Positions 44,892 to 54,000 of a stretch of DNA of 64,000 bases are shown piece by piece. A program made the position numbers and the translations under genes. The stretch covers positions 93,057 to 157,056 of the forward strand of contig NZ_JOEM01000019.1 in NCBI RefSeq assembly GCF_000718135.1, written 5' to 3'. The DNA is from Streptomyces cyaneofuscatus. GTDB lineage: Bacteria > Actinomycetota > Actinomycetes > Streptomycetales > Streptomycetaceae. The number at the start of each line of letters is the position of its first letter. Within the stretch, counting starts at the first letter, position 1. The notes under the pieces were generated by a model, which saw nothing but the letters and a program-made list of their open reading frames with translations, was not told the origin of the DNA and searched no databases.

Positions 44892-47800
44892 CTACTCCAC
44901 CAGCGCCGTCTGCACCAGCCGCGGCTTGCGCCGCTGGATGTGCAGGGCCCGGCCCGGCGGCAGGTTGAGCGGCTTCGCGTTGCCGAAGAGGCGGCCCTCC
45001 GTGGGCGGGCAGGAGAGCAGGACGGCCGGGTTGTTGGCCTCGTCCAGGCGGCGGATCAGACCGTCGCTCAGCCCGCGTCCCGCGCCCATCGCGCTGCGGG
45101 CGACGACCAGGTGCAGGCCCATCTCGAAGCCGAGGGTCAGGTGCTCGAAGACCGGCTCGAACGGGCTCTGGAAGGAGTTGCCGGAGACCATGTCGTAGTC
45201 GTCCACCAGGACGAACAGGCGCGGACCGGTCCACCAGTCGCACCTGCGCATCCGGCTGGGCGAGATGTCGGCCCCCGGCACCCGGGTCTTCATCGCTCGG
45301 GCCGCCCCCTCGATGGTCTCGTTGAGGTTGTCCAGGGAGATGACGTGCCCGATGCGGTACTCCTCGGGGATGGCGTCCACCAGGGTGCGGCGGTAGTCCA
45401 CCGCGATGATCTTCGCCTCCGCGGGGGTGTACCGCGCGGTGATGCCCTGGGTGATCAGACGCAGCAGGTTGGTCTTGCCGCTCTCGGTGTCGCCGACCGC
45501 GATCAGGTGCGGGGTCCGGCTGAAGTCGTGCCAGACCGGCTCCAGCGCGTCCTGGTCGAGGCCGAGCGCCAGGCGCATGCCGCCGCCCTCGGTCGCCTCG
45601 GGTGCCGGGAGTTCGGAGACCGGGAGGCGGTGCGGGAGCATCCGTACCTGCGGGGCGGACGGACCGGACCAGTGCCGGCCGATCTCCGCGACCAGATGGG
45701 CGACGCCCTCACCGAGGTCCTCCAGGGAGCCGCTGCCGTCCAGCCGGGGCAGACCGGCGAGGAAGTGCATCTTGCTGTCGGAGGTGATGCCCCGGCCGCC
45801 GGTGCGCGGCACCGTACGGGCCTTGCGGGTGTCGATCTCGGAGTCCATCGGGTCACCCATCCGCAGCTCCAGCCGGGTGGCGGCCTGGTCGCGGACCTGC
45901 GCGGACAGCTCCACCCAGCGGGTGGTGGTGATGATCAGGTGGATGCCGTAGTTGAGGCCCCGGGCGGCGAGTTCGTTGAACTTGGGGATCAGGTCGTCGT
46001 AGTCCTGGCGGACCGTGGACCAGCCGTCCACCACCATGAACACATCGCCGAACGGCTCGTCGGGGAACTCCCCGGCGGCCCGGCGGCGGCGGTAGGACTG
46101 CATGGAGTCGAGCGTGTGGTCCACGAAGAACTGCTCGCGGCGGGCGAGCAGCGTCATGACCTCGGCGACCGCCCGGTGCACCCGCTCCGGGTTGAGGCGC
46201 GCCGCGACCCCGCCGACGTGCGGCAGCGCGGCGAGCTGGGAGAGGCCGCCGCCGCCGAAGTCCAGGCAGTAGAACTGGACCTCGGCCGGGGTGTGGGTGA
46301 GGGCGAGCGCGGCGATGAGCGTACGGGCGAGCGTCGACTTGCCGCTCTGCGAACCGCCCGCCACGGCGACATGGCCGCCCGCCCCGGACAGGTCCACGAT
46401 CAGCGGGTCGCGGCGCTGCTCGAACGGCTTGTCCACCAGGCCGACCGGCACCCGCAGCTTCCCGGTGCCCGGCCACCGCGCGGCCGTCAGGCCGCGTACC
46501 TTGTCCGGCTCGATGCCGGGCAGCAGGGCGTCCAGCGGCGAGGGCTCGTCCAGCGGCGGCAGCCACACCTGGTGCGCGGCGGGCCCGGAGCCCTGGAGCC
46601 GCTCCAGCGCCACGTCCAGCAGCGCCTCCTCGTCCTCGGCCTCCTCCGTCTCCGGCTCCGGCTCGGGCGGGGTCTCCAGGGTGCGGGGCACCACCCACCC
46701 GCTGGTCCACGGCACCACCTGGCTGGCCACCCGGGCCTGCACGACGGCCCCCGTGCGACGTCGGTACGTCCCCGAGGAGTACGCGGCCCGGAACCGGGTC
46801 AGCGCCTCCACCCCGGACTTCAGATAGCCGCTGCCGGGCGCGGCGGGCAGCTCGTAGGCGTCCGGCACACCGAGCACACCGCGGCTCTCCATCGCGGAGA
46901 AGGTGCGCAGCCCTATGCGGTACGAGAGGTGGCTCTCCAGCTGGTGCATGCGCCCCTCGTCCAGGCGCTGCGAGGCGAGCAGCAGGTGCACGCCCAGCGA
47001 GCGGCCGAGGCGGCCGATCATCACGAACAGCTCCATGAACTCCCGGTGGGTGGAGAGGAGTTCGCTGAACTCGTCGACCACCACGAAGAGGCTGGGCAGC
47101 GGCGCGAGGTCCGCCCCGGCGGCGCGGGCCCGCTCGTACTCCAGCGCCGAGGTGTAGTTGCCCGCCGACCGGAGAAGCTCCTGGCGGCGGATGAGTTCGC
47201 CGTGCAGGGCGTCCTGCATGCGTTCCACCAGGGCGACTTCGTCGGCCAGGTTGGTGATGACGGCGGAGGTGTGGGGGAGTTCCTCCAGGCCGAGGAAGGT
47301 CGCGCCGCCCTTGAAGTCGACCAGGACGAAGTTGAGGGTCTCGGAGGAGTTGGTGAGGGCGAGGCCCAGGACCAGGGTGCGCAGGAGCTCGCTCTTGCCG
47401 GAGCCGGTGGCGCCGATGAGCATGCCGTGCGGGCCCATGCCGCCCTGCGCGGACTCCTTGATGTCCAGCTCGACCGGGCGGCCGTCCACGCCGACCGCGA
47501 TCGGCACCCGCAGCCGGCCGGAGCCGGAGTGCCGGTCGAAGAGGGTCTGTGGGTCGTGCCGGTGCAGATCGGGGATGCCGAGCAGGGTGGTCAGCTCGAC
47601 GTCGTTGTCCAGCGGTTGCGCGATGTCCGTGCCGAGGCTCATCCGGCGCGGGGTGAGCAGCCGGGCCAGCGACTCGGCGCCGAGCGGGCCGAGCCGGTCC
47701 GGGCGGCCCAGCGGCACCGAGCGCTCCTTGCGGCTGCGGTCGGTGCGCACCAGGCTCACCTGGTCCGGCCCCACGGTCAGCCGCAGCGTGTTGCGGCCGG

Positions 47801-48899
47801 GGCGCCAGCGCAGCGCCCCCGACACGTCGAGGATCAGGGCGTTGCGGTAGCCGTGGCCCTCCCAGCGGTGGCCCTCCGGGACGCTCACACCGTCCAGCAC
47901 GATCACCGTGTACGGCTCGTCGCGGCCCGGGCGGGCGTCCGGGTCGAAGCCGGGGCGCTCGGCGAACTCGGCGCCGAGCAGATCGTCCAGCTCGGTGAGG
48001 TCGGCGGTGATCCGGCGGGCCTGCCCCGCCCCGTCCTCCTCGTGCGGATCCAGCACGTGCGGCAGCCACTTGGCCCACTCCCAGTCGGGCCGCCGCTCGT
48101 CGCTGACGCAGAGGGCGATCCACAGCTCCTCCGGCGCGTGGAACACCGCGAGCTGTCCGAGCATGGCCCGCACCAGCGCCCGTACGTCGTCGTGCTCGGG
48201 GGCCTGCGCACCGGGAGCCTCCCCGTCGGGCGTCTCCTCCGGGCGCAGCAGGATCCGGGCCGAGGAGCGCAGATAGAGGCCCAGGGGCTGCTCGGGAATG
48301 GTGGAGTAGGCGCGGATGAAGCGGCGCAGGGCGTGCGCGCAGAGGGGTTCGAGGTCCTCGACCGGGCGGGTGGAGACCGGGTTCAGGGTGAGGGCCAGCT
48401 GCTGTTCGCCGACCGCGAGCCGGACCTCGCCGAAGTCCTCGTCGGCCGGGCGGCGCTCCCACAGCCGGGAAGTGCGGGCCAGCGAGCGGAGCGAGGCGGG
48501 CTCGGGGTGACGCCAGGCGAGCGCCCGCTGCTGTTCCGCGATGGTGGTCCGCACCCGCTTGCGGGTCTGCGCCAGGTAGCGCAGGTAGTCGCGGCGTTCA
48601 CCCTTGAGCCGCTGCTTGCGCTCGCTGGAACGGCGCATCAGCTGCCCCAGCAGCATGGCGCCGGCGGAGAGCGCCATGACGCCCATCGCCAGATACATGA
48701 AGACGCCGTTCCCACCGCCGGGGCGCAGGAACATCAGCATCATCGACACCGACATCAGGGCCATCGGCAGATAGGTCCACACCGCCGAGGTGTCGGGCAC
48801 CGTCTCGGCGAGGACCGGCGGCTCCTGGAGGGTCAACTGCCCCTCGGGCATCTCCGGACCGCGCCTGCGGGCCGGGCGGCGAAACAGCACGACACTCAA
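44892..48899 (-). CDS. eccC: EccC, T7SS FtsK/SpoIIIE-type ATPase
   Basis: Motor ATPase of the type VII secretion system, 1335 residues. Two membrane helices lie at about 38-75, followed by a DUF-type stalk and three FtsK/SpoIIIE domains. Walker A motifs are GATGSGKSELLR (about 497), GGSQSGKSTLAR (about 850) and GDTESGKTNLLR (about 1140). Walker B is VVVDEF in domain 1 but VVDGW in domain 2 and LVDDYD in domain 3, so domain 2 lacks the catalytic acid. All three ATPases are in one chain. I chose the TTG at 48899 (SVVLFRRPARRRGPEMP) because GGAGG lies nine bases upstream; a GTG at 48920 would add 7 residues and overlap that site. Divergent from eccD. Confidence 0.92.
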   Translation of the reverse strand: MSVVLFRRPARRRGPEMPEGQLTLQEPPVLAETVPDTSAVWTYLPMALMSVSMMLMFLRPGGGNGVFMYLAMGVMALSAGAMLLGQLMRRSSERKQRLKGERRDYLRYLAQTRKRVRTTIAEQQRALAWRHPEPASLRSLARTSRLWERRPADEDFGEVRLAVGEQQLALTLNPVSTRPVEDLEPLCAHALRRFIRAYSTIPEQPLGLYLRSSARILLRPEETPDGEAPGAQAPEHDDVRALVRAMLGQLAVFHAPEELWIALCVSDERRPDWEWAKWLPHVLDPHEEDGAGQARRITADLTELDDLLGAEFAERPGFDPDARPGRDEPYTVIVLDGVSVPEGHRWEGHGYRNALILDVSGALRWRPGRNTLRLTVGPDQVSLVRTDRSRKERSVPLGRPDRLGPLGAESLARLLTPRRMSLGTDIAQPLDNDVELTTLLGIPDLHRHDPQTLFDRHSGSGRLRVPIAVGVDGRPVELDIKESAQGGMGPHGMLIGATGSGKSELLRTLVLGLALTNSSETLNFVLVDFKGGATFLGLEELPHTSAVITNLADEVALVERMQDALHGELIRRQELLRSAGNYTSALEYERARAAGADLAPLPSLFVVVDEFSELLSTHREFMELFVMIGRLGRSLGVHLLLASQRLDEGRMHQLESHLSYRIGLRTFSAMESRGVLGVPDAYELPAAPGSGYLKSGVEALTRFRAAYSSGTYRRRTGAVVQARVASQVVPWTSGWVVPRTLETPPEPEPETEEAEDEEALLDVALERLQGSGPAAHQVWLPPLDEPSPLDALLPGIEPDKVRGLTAARWPGTGKLRVPVGLVDKPFEQRRDPLIVDLSGAGGHVAVAGGSQSGKSTLARTLIAALALTHTPAEVQFYCLDFGGGGLSQLAALPHVGGVAARLNPERVHRAVAEVMTLLARREQFFVDHTLDSMQSYRRRRAAGEFPDEPFGDVFMVVDGWSTVRQDYDDLIPKFNELAARGLNYGIHLIITTTRWVELSAQVRDQAATRLELRMGDPMDSEIDTRKARTVPRTGGRGITSDSKMHFLAGLPRLDGSGSLEDLGEGVAHLVAEIGRHWSGPSAPQVRMLPHRLPVSELPAPEATEGGGMRLALGLDQDALEPVWHDFSRTPHLIAVGDTESGKTNLLRLITQGITARYTPAEAKIIAVDYRRTLVDAIPEEYRIGHVISLDNLNETIEGAARAMKTRVPGADISPSRMRRCDWWTGPRLFVLVDDYDMVSGNSFQSPFEPVFEHLTLGFEMGLHLVVARSAMGAGRGLSDGLIRRLDEANNPAVLLSCPPTEGRLFGNAKPLNLPPGRALHIQRRKPRLVQTALVE

Positions 48900-49301
48900 G
48901 GAAGAGAACCTCCGGTTCACTGACTTTCCGGCCCGCTCCGAATACCGGCCCGTCCGGAAGGAGGAAAGACCGTACCCGTCGGATTCCTCGGGCGCGGGTG
49001 CCCCGATGAACGCCGGGTGAATGTTTCGGGCGGATAGCGGGAGCGGTCAACTTCCGTGATGGCCGCCCGTTTGCCGGATTGCTCACCCCGGCCCGCAGTA
49101 CGGCCGGTGGCCGCAGGCAGTAGTCTGCATTCACGGAACGCGCCCTGTCCACGCGGGAGTGGCGGGCGCCGGGTGTGCGGGGACAATTCCCCTGCCCGGC
49201 GCCCCGGTTCACAGCCGCGCGGACTTATCCGTACTGTTCGCACATTCCTTCTCCCCGGGGAAGCTTCCTCAAAGCCCGCACGGAAGACGAGAGTTCTGCT
49301 G
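48900..49301. promoter_or_regulatory. 402-base divergent promoter region between eccC and eccD
   Basis: No gene is supported. A compound dyad lies at 49164-49204: outer arms GGGCGCCGGG and CCCGGCGCCC, inner arms GGGGA and TCCCC around a CAAT loop, with asymmetric bulges. It is about 100 bases upstream of eccD and could be an operator or a leader RNA hairpin. The GGAGG used by eccC lies at its left end. Confidence 0.5.
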
Positions 49302-50708
49302 ATGACCGACAGTGCGGTGGCCGAATCGTGCCGCCTGACCGTACGTGCGCCGAGCGTCACCATCGATCTGGCCGTGCCCGCCGACGTGCCGGTCGCCGAC
49401 CTGCTCCCCACCCTCCTGCGGTACGTCGGTGAGGAGGCGGAGGAGTCCGGCCTCGACCACGCCGGCTGGGTGCTCCAGCGGCTCGGCGACGCCCCGCTCG
49501 ACGAGGAGACCACCCTGGCCCAGGCGGGTCTCGCCGACGGAGCCGTGCTCCATCTGCGCCCGCACACCGAGGCGCTGCCCGAAGCACGGCTCGACGACCT
49601 GGTCGACGGCATCGCCGAGACGGTGGGCCGCCGGCTGCACACCTGGCACGCCGGTGCCGCCCGGGGCCTGCTGGTGGGCACCGCCGTAGCGACCGTCGTG
49701 GCCGCGCTGGTGCTGGTGTTCTGGCCCGGAGTGGCCGATTCCACCGCCATCCGGGCCGCCTGCGCGGCCGTGGCCGGAGTGCTGCTCCTCGCGGGTGCCG
49801 GCTCCGCCAGCCGCGCGGTCGGCGACCGCCTCTCCGCGACCGCGCTGGGGCTGCTGGTGGCCCCCTGCTTCGCCCTGGTCGGCTGGGTGCTGCCCGGCGG
49901 CGACGTGTCCGGGCCGGACGCGGCCCAGGTCGTCGGTGCCCGGCTGCTCGCCGCCGGTGCCGCCGCGGCGGGCGGCGCGGTCCTCGCGCTCGCCGCCACC
50001 GCCGTCGGCGCCCCCGCCCTGCTGGCCACCGCCGTGGTCGCGGTCGCCACCGCGATCTCGGGGGCCCTGATGGGCTACACCGGCCTGGACGTGCCCGCCG
50101 CCGTGGCGCTGGTCGCCACGATCGTCGCGCTGGCCGCCGGGGCGGTCGCACCGTTCGCCTTCAAACTGGCCGGAATGCGGATGCCCTCCCTGCCGTCCTC
50201 CGCCGGACAGCTCCAGGAGGGCATCGACCCGTACGCGGGCGACGAGGTCGCCGAGCGCACCGAACTCGCCGGACGCTGGGTCACCGCCCTCTTCGCCGCC
50301 ACGGGCACCATCGCCGCCGCCGCCCTCGCGGTCCTGGCCCACACCCCGGACCTGCCCGAGACGCTCACCGCGCTCGCGCTGGCCCTGCTGCTGCTCCTGC
50401 ACTCCCGGGGCCTGGTCCACATCGGCCAGCGGCTCACCCTGGCGGTGCCCGGGATCTGGGGGCTGCTGCTGCTCGCCCGCGCCTGGGCGGTGGACAGCGA
50501 CGCCGACGGCCGCGTGGTCGTCTTCGCGGTGCTGCTCGCCGTGGCGGCCGCCCTGGTGACCGCGTCCTGGATCGTGCCCGGCCGCCGGATGCTGCCGTAC
50601 TGGGGCCGGGCGGCGGAGCTGGCCCACACCGGCCTCGCGGTCGCGCTGCTGCCGTTCACCCTGTGGGTGGCGGGCCTCTTCGGCTGGCTGCGCGGCCTGT
50701 TCGGCTGA
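49302..50708 (+). CDS. eccD: EccD, T7SS integral membrane channel component
   Basis: Core membrane subunit of the T7SS, 468 residues. The N-terminal ubiquitin-like domain (about 8-90, including VADLLPTLLRYVGEEAEE and LHLRPHTEALP) is followed by about eleven membrane helices (about 118-468). I chose the ATG at 49302; upstream extension gives non-family sequence. eccB follows after 96 bases. EccD forms the membrane vestibule together with EccB, EccC and EccE; no EccE gene is seen in this window. Confidence 0.9.
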   Translation: MTDSAVAESCRLTVRAPSVTIDLAVPADVPVADLLPTLLRYVGEEAEESGLDHAGWVLQRLGDAPLDEETTLAQAGLADGAVLHLRPHTEALPEARLDDLVDGIAETVGRRLHTWHAGAARGLLVGTAVATVVAALVLVFWPGVADSTAIRAACAAVAGVLLLAGAGSASRAVGDRLSATALGLLVAPCFALVGWVLPGGDVSGPDAAQVVGARLLAAGAAAAGGAVLALAATAVGAPALLATAVVAVATAISGALMGYTGLDVPAAVALVATIVALAAGAVAPFAFKLAGMRMPSLPSSAGQLQEGIDPYAGDEVAERTELAGRWVTALFAATGTIAAAALAVLAHTPDLPETLTALALALLLLLHSRGLVHIGQRLTLAVPGIWGLLLLARAWAVDSDADGRVVVFAVLLAVAAALVTASWIVPGRRMLPYWGRAAELAHTGLAVALLPFTLWVAGLFGWLRGLFG

Positions 50709-50804
50709 GCGGCTCCCCGTACGACCCACCCGGCCGCAACACCCCCGTACGCCGGTCCACGCCGTTCCATCGCCGTTCCATCGAAGAAGAGTTGAGGAGA
50801 GGCT

Positions 50805-52343
50805 GTGCAGTCCAAGCGCGACCAGGTGCAGGCCCACGGTTTCATGATGGCCAGGCTCAGCTCGGGTCTGCTGACGGCCGACCCGGACGCCCCCGAGAGC
50901 CCGCTGGGCCGGACCACCCGGGGTGTGGTCTTCGGCCTGCTGGTGACCGTCCTGATCGGCGCGGGCGCCACCGTCTACGGGCTGCTGCGCCCCGGCGGCA
51001 ACGAGACCTGGCGCAAGGGCGAGAACCTGGTGGTCAACCGGGAGACCGGGGCCCGCTATCTGTGGACCGGCACCGACGGCGTGCTCCACCCGGTGCGCAA
51101 CTACGCCTCGGCCCGGCTGATCGGAGGCGCTCAGCTCAAGGCCGTGGACGTCTCCACCGCCTCGCTGCGGGACGTGCCCGTCGGCTCCCCGGCCGGCATC
51201 CCCGGCGCCCCCGACACCCTCCCCGGCCCCGCCCAGCTGGACACCGGGGCCTGGCACATGTGCGTGACCGGCCCGGACGGGGCGCTGCCCAGCACCGCAG
51301 GCGGCGTCACGGGCATGGGTGTCGACCGGGCGGGGGCCACCACCCTGGTCGCCGGGGCGCCGCTGGAGACCCAGGACGTCGGCGCCGGCCGCGGGGTGCT
51401 GGTGAGCGGCCCGGACCGCACCGAGTACTTGGTGTGGCGGGGCAGCCGACTGCCCCTGGACCGCCCCTCCGACGCCCGCAATGCCCTCGGTTACGGCTCC
51501 GAGAAGGCCATGCCCGTCTCCGCCGCCTTCCTCGACGCCCTGGCCCCGGGCCCCACGCTGAAGCCGCCGGCGGTCCCGGGGCGCGGGCAGAAGGGCCCGG
51601 TGCTGGGCGGTGAACCGAGCAGGATCGGCCAGCTCTTCGAGGTCAGCGTGCCCGGTGGCGGCTCCACGTACCACCTGCTGCGCAAGGACGGCCTGGTGCC
51701 GCTGTCCCGGCTGGAGGCCGCCCTCGTGCTGGGCGACCCGGCCACCCAGAAGGACGCCTACGAGGGCCGGTCGCCCGAGGCCCGCGCGGTCGGCGCCGAC
51801 GCGCTCCGTACGCACCGGGCCAAGGAGACGGCCGCCGCCGGAGCCGCCGCCGAGCTGCCCCGTACGCCGCCGGTCCCGCAGTCCGCGCCCCGGGGCACCG
51901 CGCTCTGCGCCCAGGTGGACGGCGGAAACGGCGGCGCCCGGATCCGGTCGGTGCTGGTGCCGCTCACCGGGCTCGCCCCCGTGGCGGTCTCGCAGGGCGC
52001 CGCCCAGCCGGTGGCCGACGCCTGCGCCCGGACGGACGCCACCGTCGTACGCCCCGGACGCGGCGCCCTGGTCCGGGCGCTGCACGCCAGCGGCGCGGCG
52101 CACGCGGGGACGACCTACCTGGTGGCGGAGAACGGCGTGAAGTACCGCGTCCCGGCCAAGGACTCCCTGAGCGCGCTCGGGTACGGGGAGGGGGACATCG
52201 GCTCGGTGCCCGCACCGCTCCTCGCGGCGCTGCCGACCGGCGCGGACCTGGACCCCGCCGCGGCCTCCGGCGCCGCGGAGCCCCGGGTCACGGCGCCCCG
52301 GTGCGCTTCCGGCAAGGGCGACACAGTCGACTCCCGGCCATGA
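50805..52343 (+). CDS. eccB: EccB, T7SS membrane-anchored component
   Basis: Bitopic T7SS subunit of 512 residues. The N-terminus begins QSKRDQVQAHGFMMARL, the EccB signature, followed by one membrane helix (about 43-64, GVVFGLLVTVLIGAGATVYGLL) and a large extracytoplasmic repeat domain. Four cysteines in the outer domain (MCVTG, LCAQV, ACART, RCASG) could form two disulfides. The GTG start has GAGGAGAG upstream. The following gene cluster encodes WXG100 proteins. Confidence 0.92.
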   Translation: MQSKRDQVQAHGFMMARLSSGLLTADPDAPESPLGRTTRGVVFGLLVTVLIGAGATVYGLLRPGGNETWRKGENLVVNRETGARYLWTGTDGVLHPVRNYASARLIGGAQLKAVDVSTASLRDVPVGSPAGIPGAPDTLPGPAQLDTGAWHMCVTGPDGALPSTAGGVTGMGVDRAGATTLVAGAPLETQDVGAGRGVLVSGPDRTEYLVWRGSRLPLDRPSDARNALGYGSEKAMPVSAAFLDALAPGPTLKPPAVPGRGQKGPVLGGEPSRIGQLFEVSVPGGGSTYHLLRKDGLVPLSRLEAALVLGDPATQKDAYEGRSPEARAVGADALRTHRAKETAAAGAAAELPRTPPVPQSAPRGTALCAQVDGGNGGARIRSVLVPLTGLAPVAVSQGAAQPVADACARTDATVVRPGRGALVRALHASGAAHAGTTYLVAENGVKYRVPAKDSLSALGYGEGDIGSVPAPLLAALPTGADLDPAAASGAAEPRVTAPRCASGKGDTVDSRP

Positions 52344-52699
52344 TTCAGGCATACCTCCCATACGGTGCCGAAGAAAGGGGAAAGGGCGCGGAAAAGTAAA
52401 GCTTCGAACATGACTCGGCGCAGAGGAACCTCAGATAAAGCTCAGAGAATGGGCCGCGGTGATGACCGTTCGGATTCTCCCGTTGCCCGTTTCCCGTCCG
52501 TATGGACCGCAACACGCCAACCCTGCTCGGCACGCGTTCATTTCGCCGAAACCTTCGGACAACTCCAGCGGCATGTAAGGATTCTGACGGACAGATCTAT
52601 GCTCAAATCTTCCCGACATGCGTTGCGCCGCACGGCGAGTTCTCTTTAGCCTCAGCGGGCAACGGTGCCATGAGAGTCACTCAACGAAGGGAGCGCGAC
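52344..52699. promoter_or_regulatory. 356-base leader region upstream of the WXG100 genes
   Basis: No gene is supported. It is clearly more AT-rich than the surrounding coding DNA, with several A-rich runs (GAAGAAAGGGGAAAGG, GAAAAGTAAAG), as expected for a strong promoter and untranslated leader. A possible -10 hexamer TATGCT lies at 52598-52603 without a clear -35. AGGGAGC lies 7-9 bases before the ATG at 52700. Confidence 0.45.
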
Positions 52700-53035
52700 A
52701 TGGCTGACAGTGGCCAGAGGCGGGCGGACTATGCCAAGGGCTTGGGAGGTGTCTCCTCGCTGGAGTCGGCCCGGGCCGCGGTCGAGAAGATCCAGAACAA
52801 CGTCGCGGAGATCGCCGCTCGTTCGGGTGTCGGCGGTGACGAGGGCCAGGCCCTGCTGAAGCTGTTCCGCAGCTGGAACGGCGAGGCCCAGAAGGTCGTC
52901 GTCCAGATCAGCAAGATGGTGGACGCGCTCCAGGAGAACGTCACGTCGGCCGACCGGTTGGCGAAGGAGAACCAGGACCTCACCGAGGTGCTCAACAGCA
53001 AGACCAGCCAAGGCGTCTTCGAAGCACTGCGCTGA
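52700..53035 (+). CDS. WXG100-family secreted protein (Esx-like), first of a pair
   Basis: Helical-hairpin protein of 111 residues of the WXG100 superfamily, small T7SS substrates that form dimers. The turn motif is SWNG near residue 66, between two amphipathic helices. The N-terminal 20 residues are a polar extension. The partner gene lies 27 bases downstream. The ATG at 52700 is chosen over an upstream extension of non-family sequence because of the AGGGAGC ribosome site. Confidence 0.85.
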   Translation: MADSGQRRADYAKGLGGVSSLESARAAVEKIQNNVAEIAARSGVGGDEGQALLKLFRSWNGEAQKVVVQISKMVDALQENVTSADRLAKENQDLTEVLNSKTSQGVFEALR

Positions 53036-53062
53036 TCCGCCCCCCACCCGAGAGGAGATGTC

Positions 53063-53371
53063 ATGGCCGACGGCATCATCGATGTGCAGTACTCCACGGT
53101 CCGCAACGCGATCGAGGAGCTGAAGCAGCAGACCCAGCAGATCATCACCACCCTCAACAACCTGGAGGACGAGCTCAAGCCGCTCATCACCTCCTGGGAG
53201 GGTGACGACCAGGCGATGTACCGCGGTGTCCAGGCCGAGTGGGACCAGGCGACCAAGAACATGGCCCTGCTCCTCGGCGACAGCGGTGAGCTGGTCCAGA
53301 GCATCCACGACAACCACTCCCGTGACGAGCGCAGGAGCGCCGACAACTGGGGTGGCGTGCGGGCTCGCTAG
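53063..53371 (+). CDS. WXG100-family secreted protein (Esx-like), second of a pair
   Basis: Helical-hairpin protein of 102 residues with SWEG in the turn (about residue 44) and the continuation DDQAMYRGVQAEWDQA typical of EsxA-like proteins. It probably forms a heterodimer with the preceding WXG100 protein for secretion by EccC. GAGAGGAG precedes the ATG. A strong hairpin follows the stop. Confidence 0.9.
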   Translation: MADGIIDVQYSTVRNAIEELKQQTQQIITTLNNLEDELKPLITSWEGDDQAMYRGVQAEWDQATKNMALLLGDSGELVQSIHDNHSRDERRSADNWGGVRAR

Positions 53372-53378
53372 CCTTCCC

Positions 53379-53423
53379 GCCGGGGGCCGCCTCCCGCCGT
53401 ACGCGGTGGAGGCGGCCCCCGGC
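53379..53423 (+). terminator. Hairpin after the esx pair
   Basis: Perfect 16-base inverted repeat (arms 53379-53394 and 53408-53423) with a 13-base loop that can pair further. It lies 8 bases past the second WXG100 stop and 56 bases before the next gene on the same strand, so it is probably a partial terminator or mRNA-stabilising 3' end. Confidence 0.7.
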
Positions 53424-53478
53424 TTCCGTAGCTCCGTTCCCGTGACCCCAACCGGGCCCGATCGCAGGAGGACGTCCC

Positions 53479-53952
53479 ATGGCCGGTGAGCACGCCGACG
53501 TCAAGCATTTCGACCTCAAGCAGATGGAGAACTTCCGCGACAACGAGGTCCACCCCGTCTACACCAAGGCCAAGAAGCACAAGGAGGAGGGCGAGGGTGA
53601 GGGCGAGGACCGCATCCGCCCCCTCAGCGAGCTGGTCGGCGGCTACACCACGCCCGACAACCTCGACCAGACATCGCAGATCCTGCGCCTCGGCCTGATC
53701 GGCAGGGAGAAGATGATCTCCGGTCCGACGCTGGTCGAGAGTGTGAAGTCGGTCGCGACCTCCTTGGACAAGCTGCTCGGCGACCAGATGGAACTCTTCA
53801 AGGAGCTCAAGGAAGCTCTCACCGACACCATCGAAGAGGCCAACAAGACCAAGAACAAGAACCTGGACGCGATCGACGCCCAGACGCTGCTCCAGACGTT
53901 CGAAGAGGTCGACACGCTCACCAGCGGGTCCTCGGGCACAGAAGAGAACTAG
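53479..53952 (+). CDS. Helical T7SS-locus protein of unknown function
   Basis: Soluble acidic protein of 157 residues, mostly helical. A charged Lys/Glu stretch (KAKKHKEEGEGEGEDR) lies near residue 35 and a long amphipathic helix covers about 85-125. No clear WXG turn, signal peptide or membrane segment is seen. GGAGGACG precedes the ATG. It lies directly before the 1200-residue protein, with a 48-base gap, and may be its chaperone or co-secreted partner. Confidence 0.7.
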   Translation: MAGEHADVKHFDLKQMENFRDNEVHPVYTKAKKHKEEGEGEGEDRIRPLSELVGGYTTPDNLDQTSQILRLGLIGREKMISGPTLVESVKSVATSLDKLLGDQMELFKELKEALTDTIEEANKTKNKNLDAIDAQTLLQTFEEVDTLTSGSSGTEEN

Positions 53953-54000
53953 CCGACCCCGAGCACGGGGTGGACGGCGAGAGACGAGAGAGGGCACGCG

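Noticed and set aside
44940..48923. 1327-codon plus-strand frame opposite eccC
   Set aside because: Antisense shadow; eccC carries three Walker A motifs in the minus frame.
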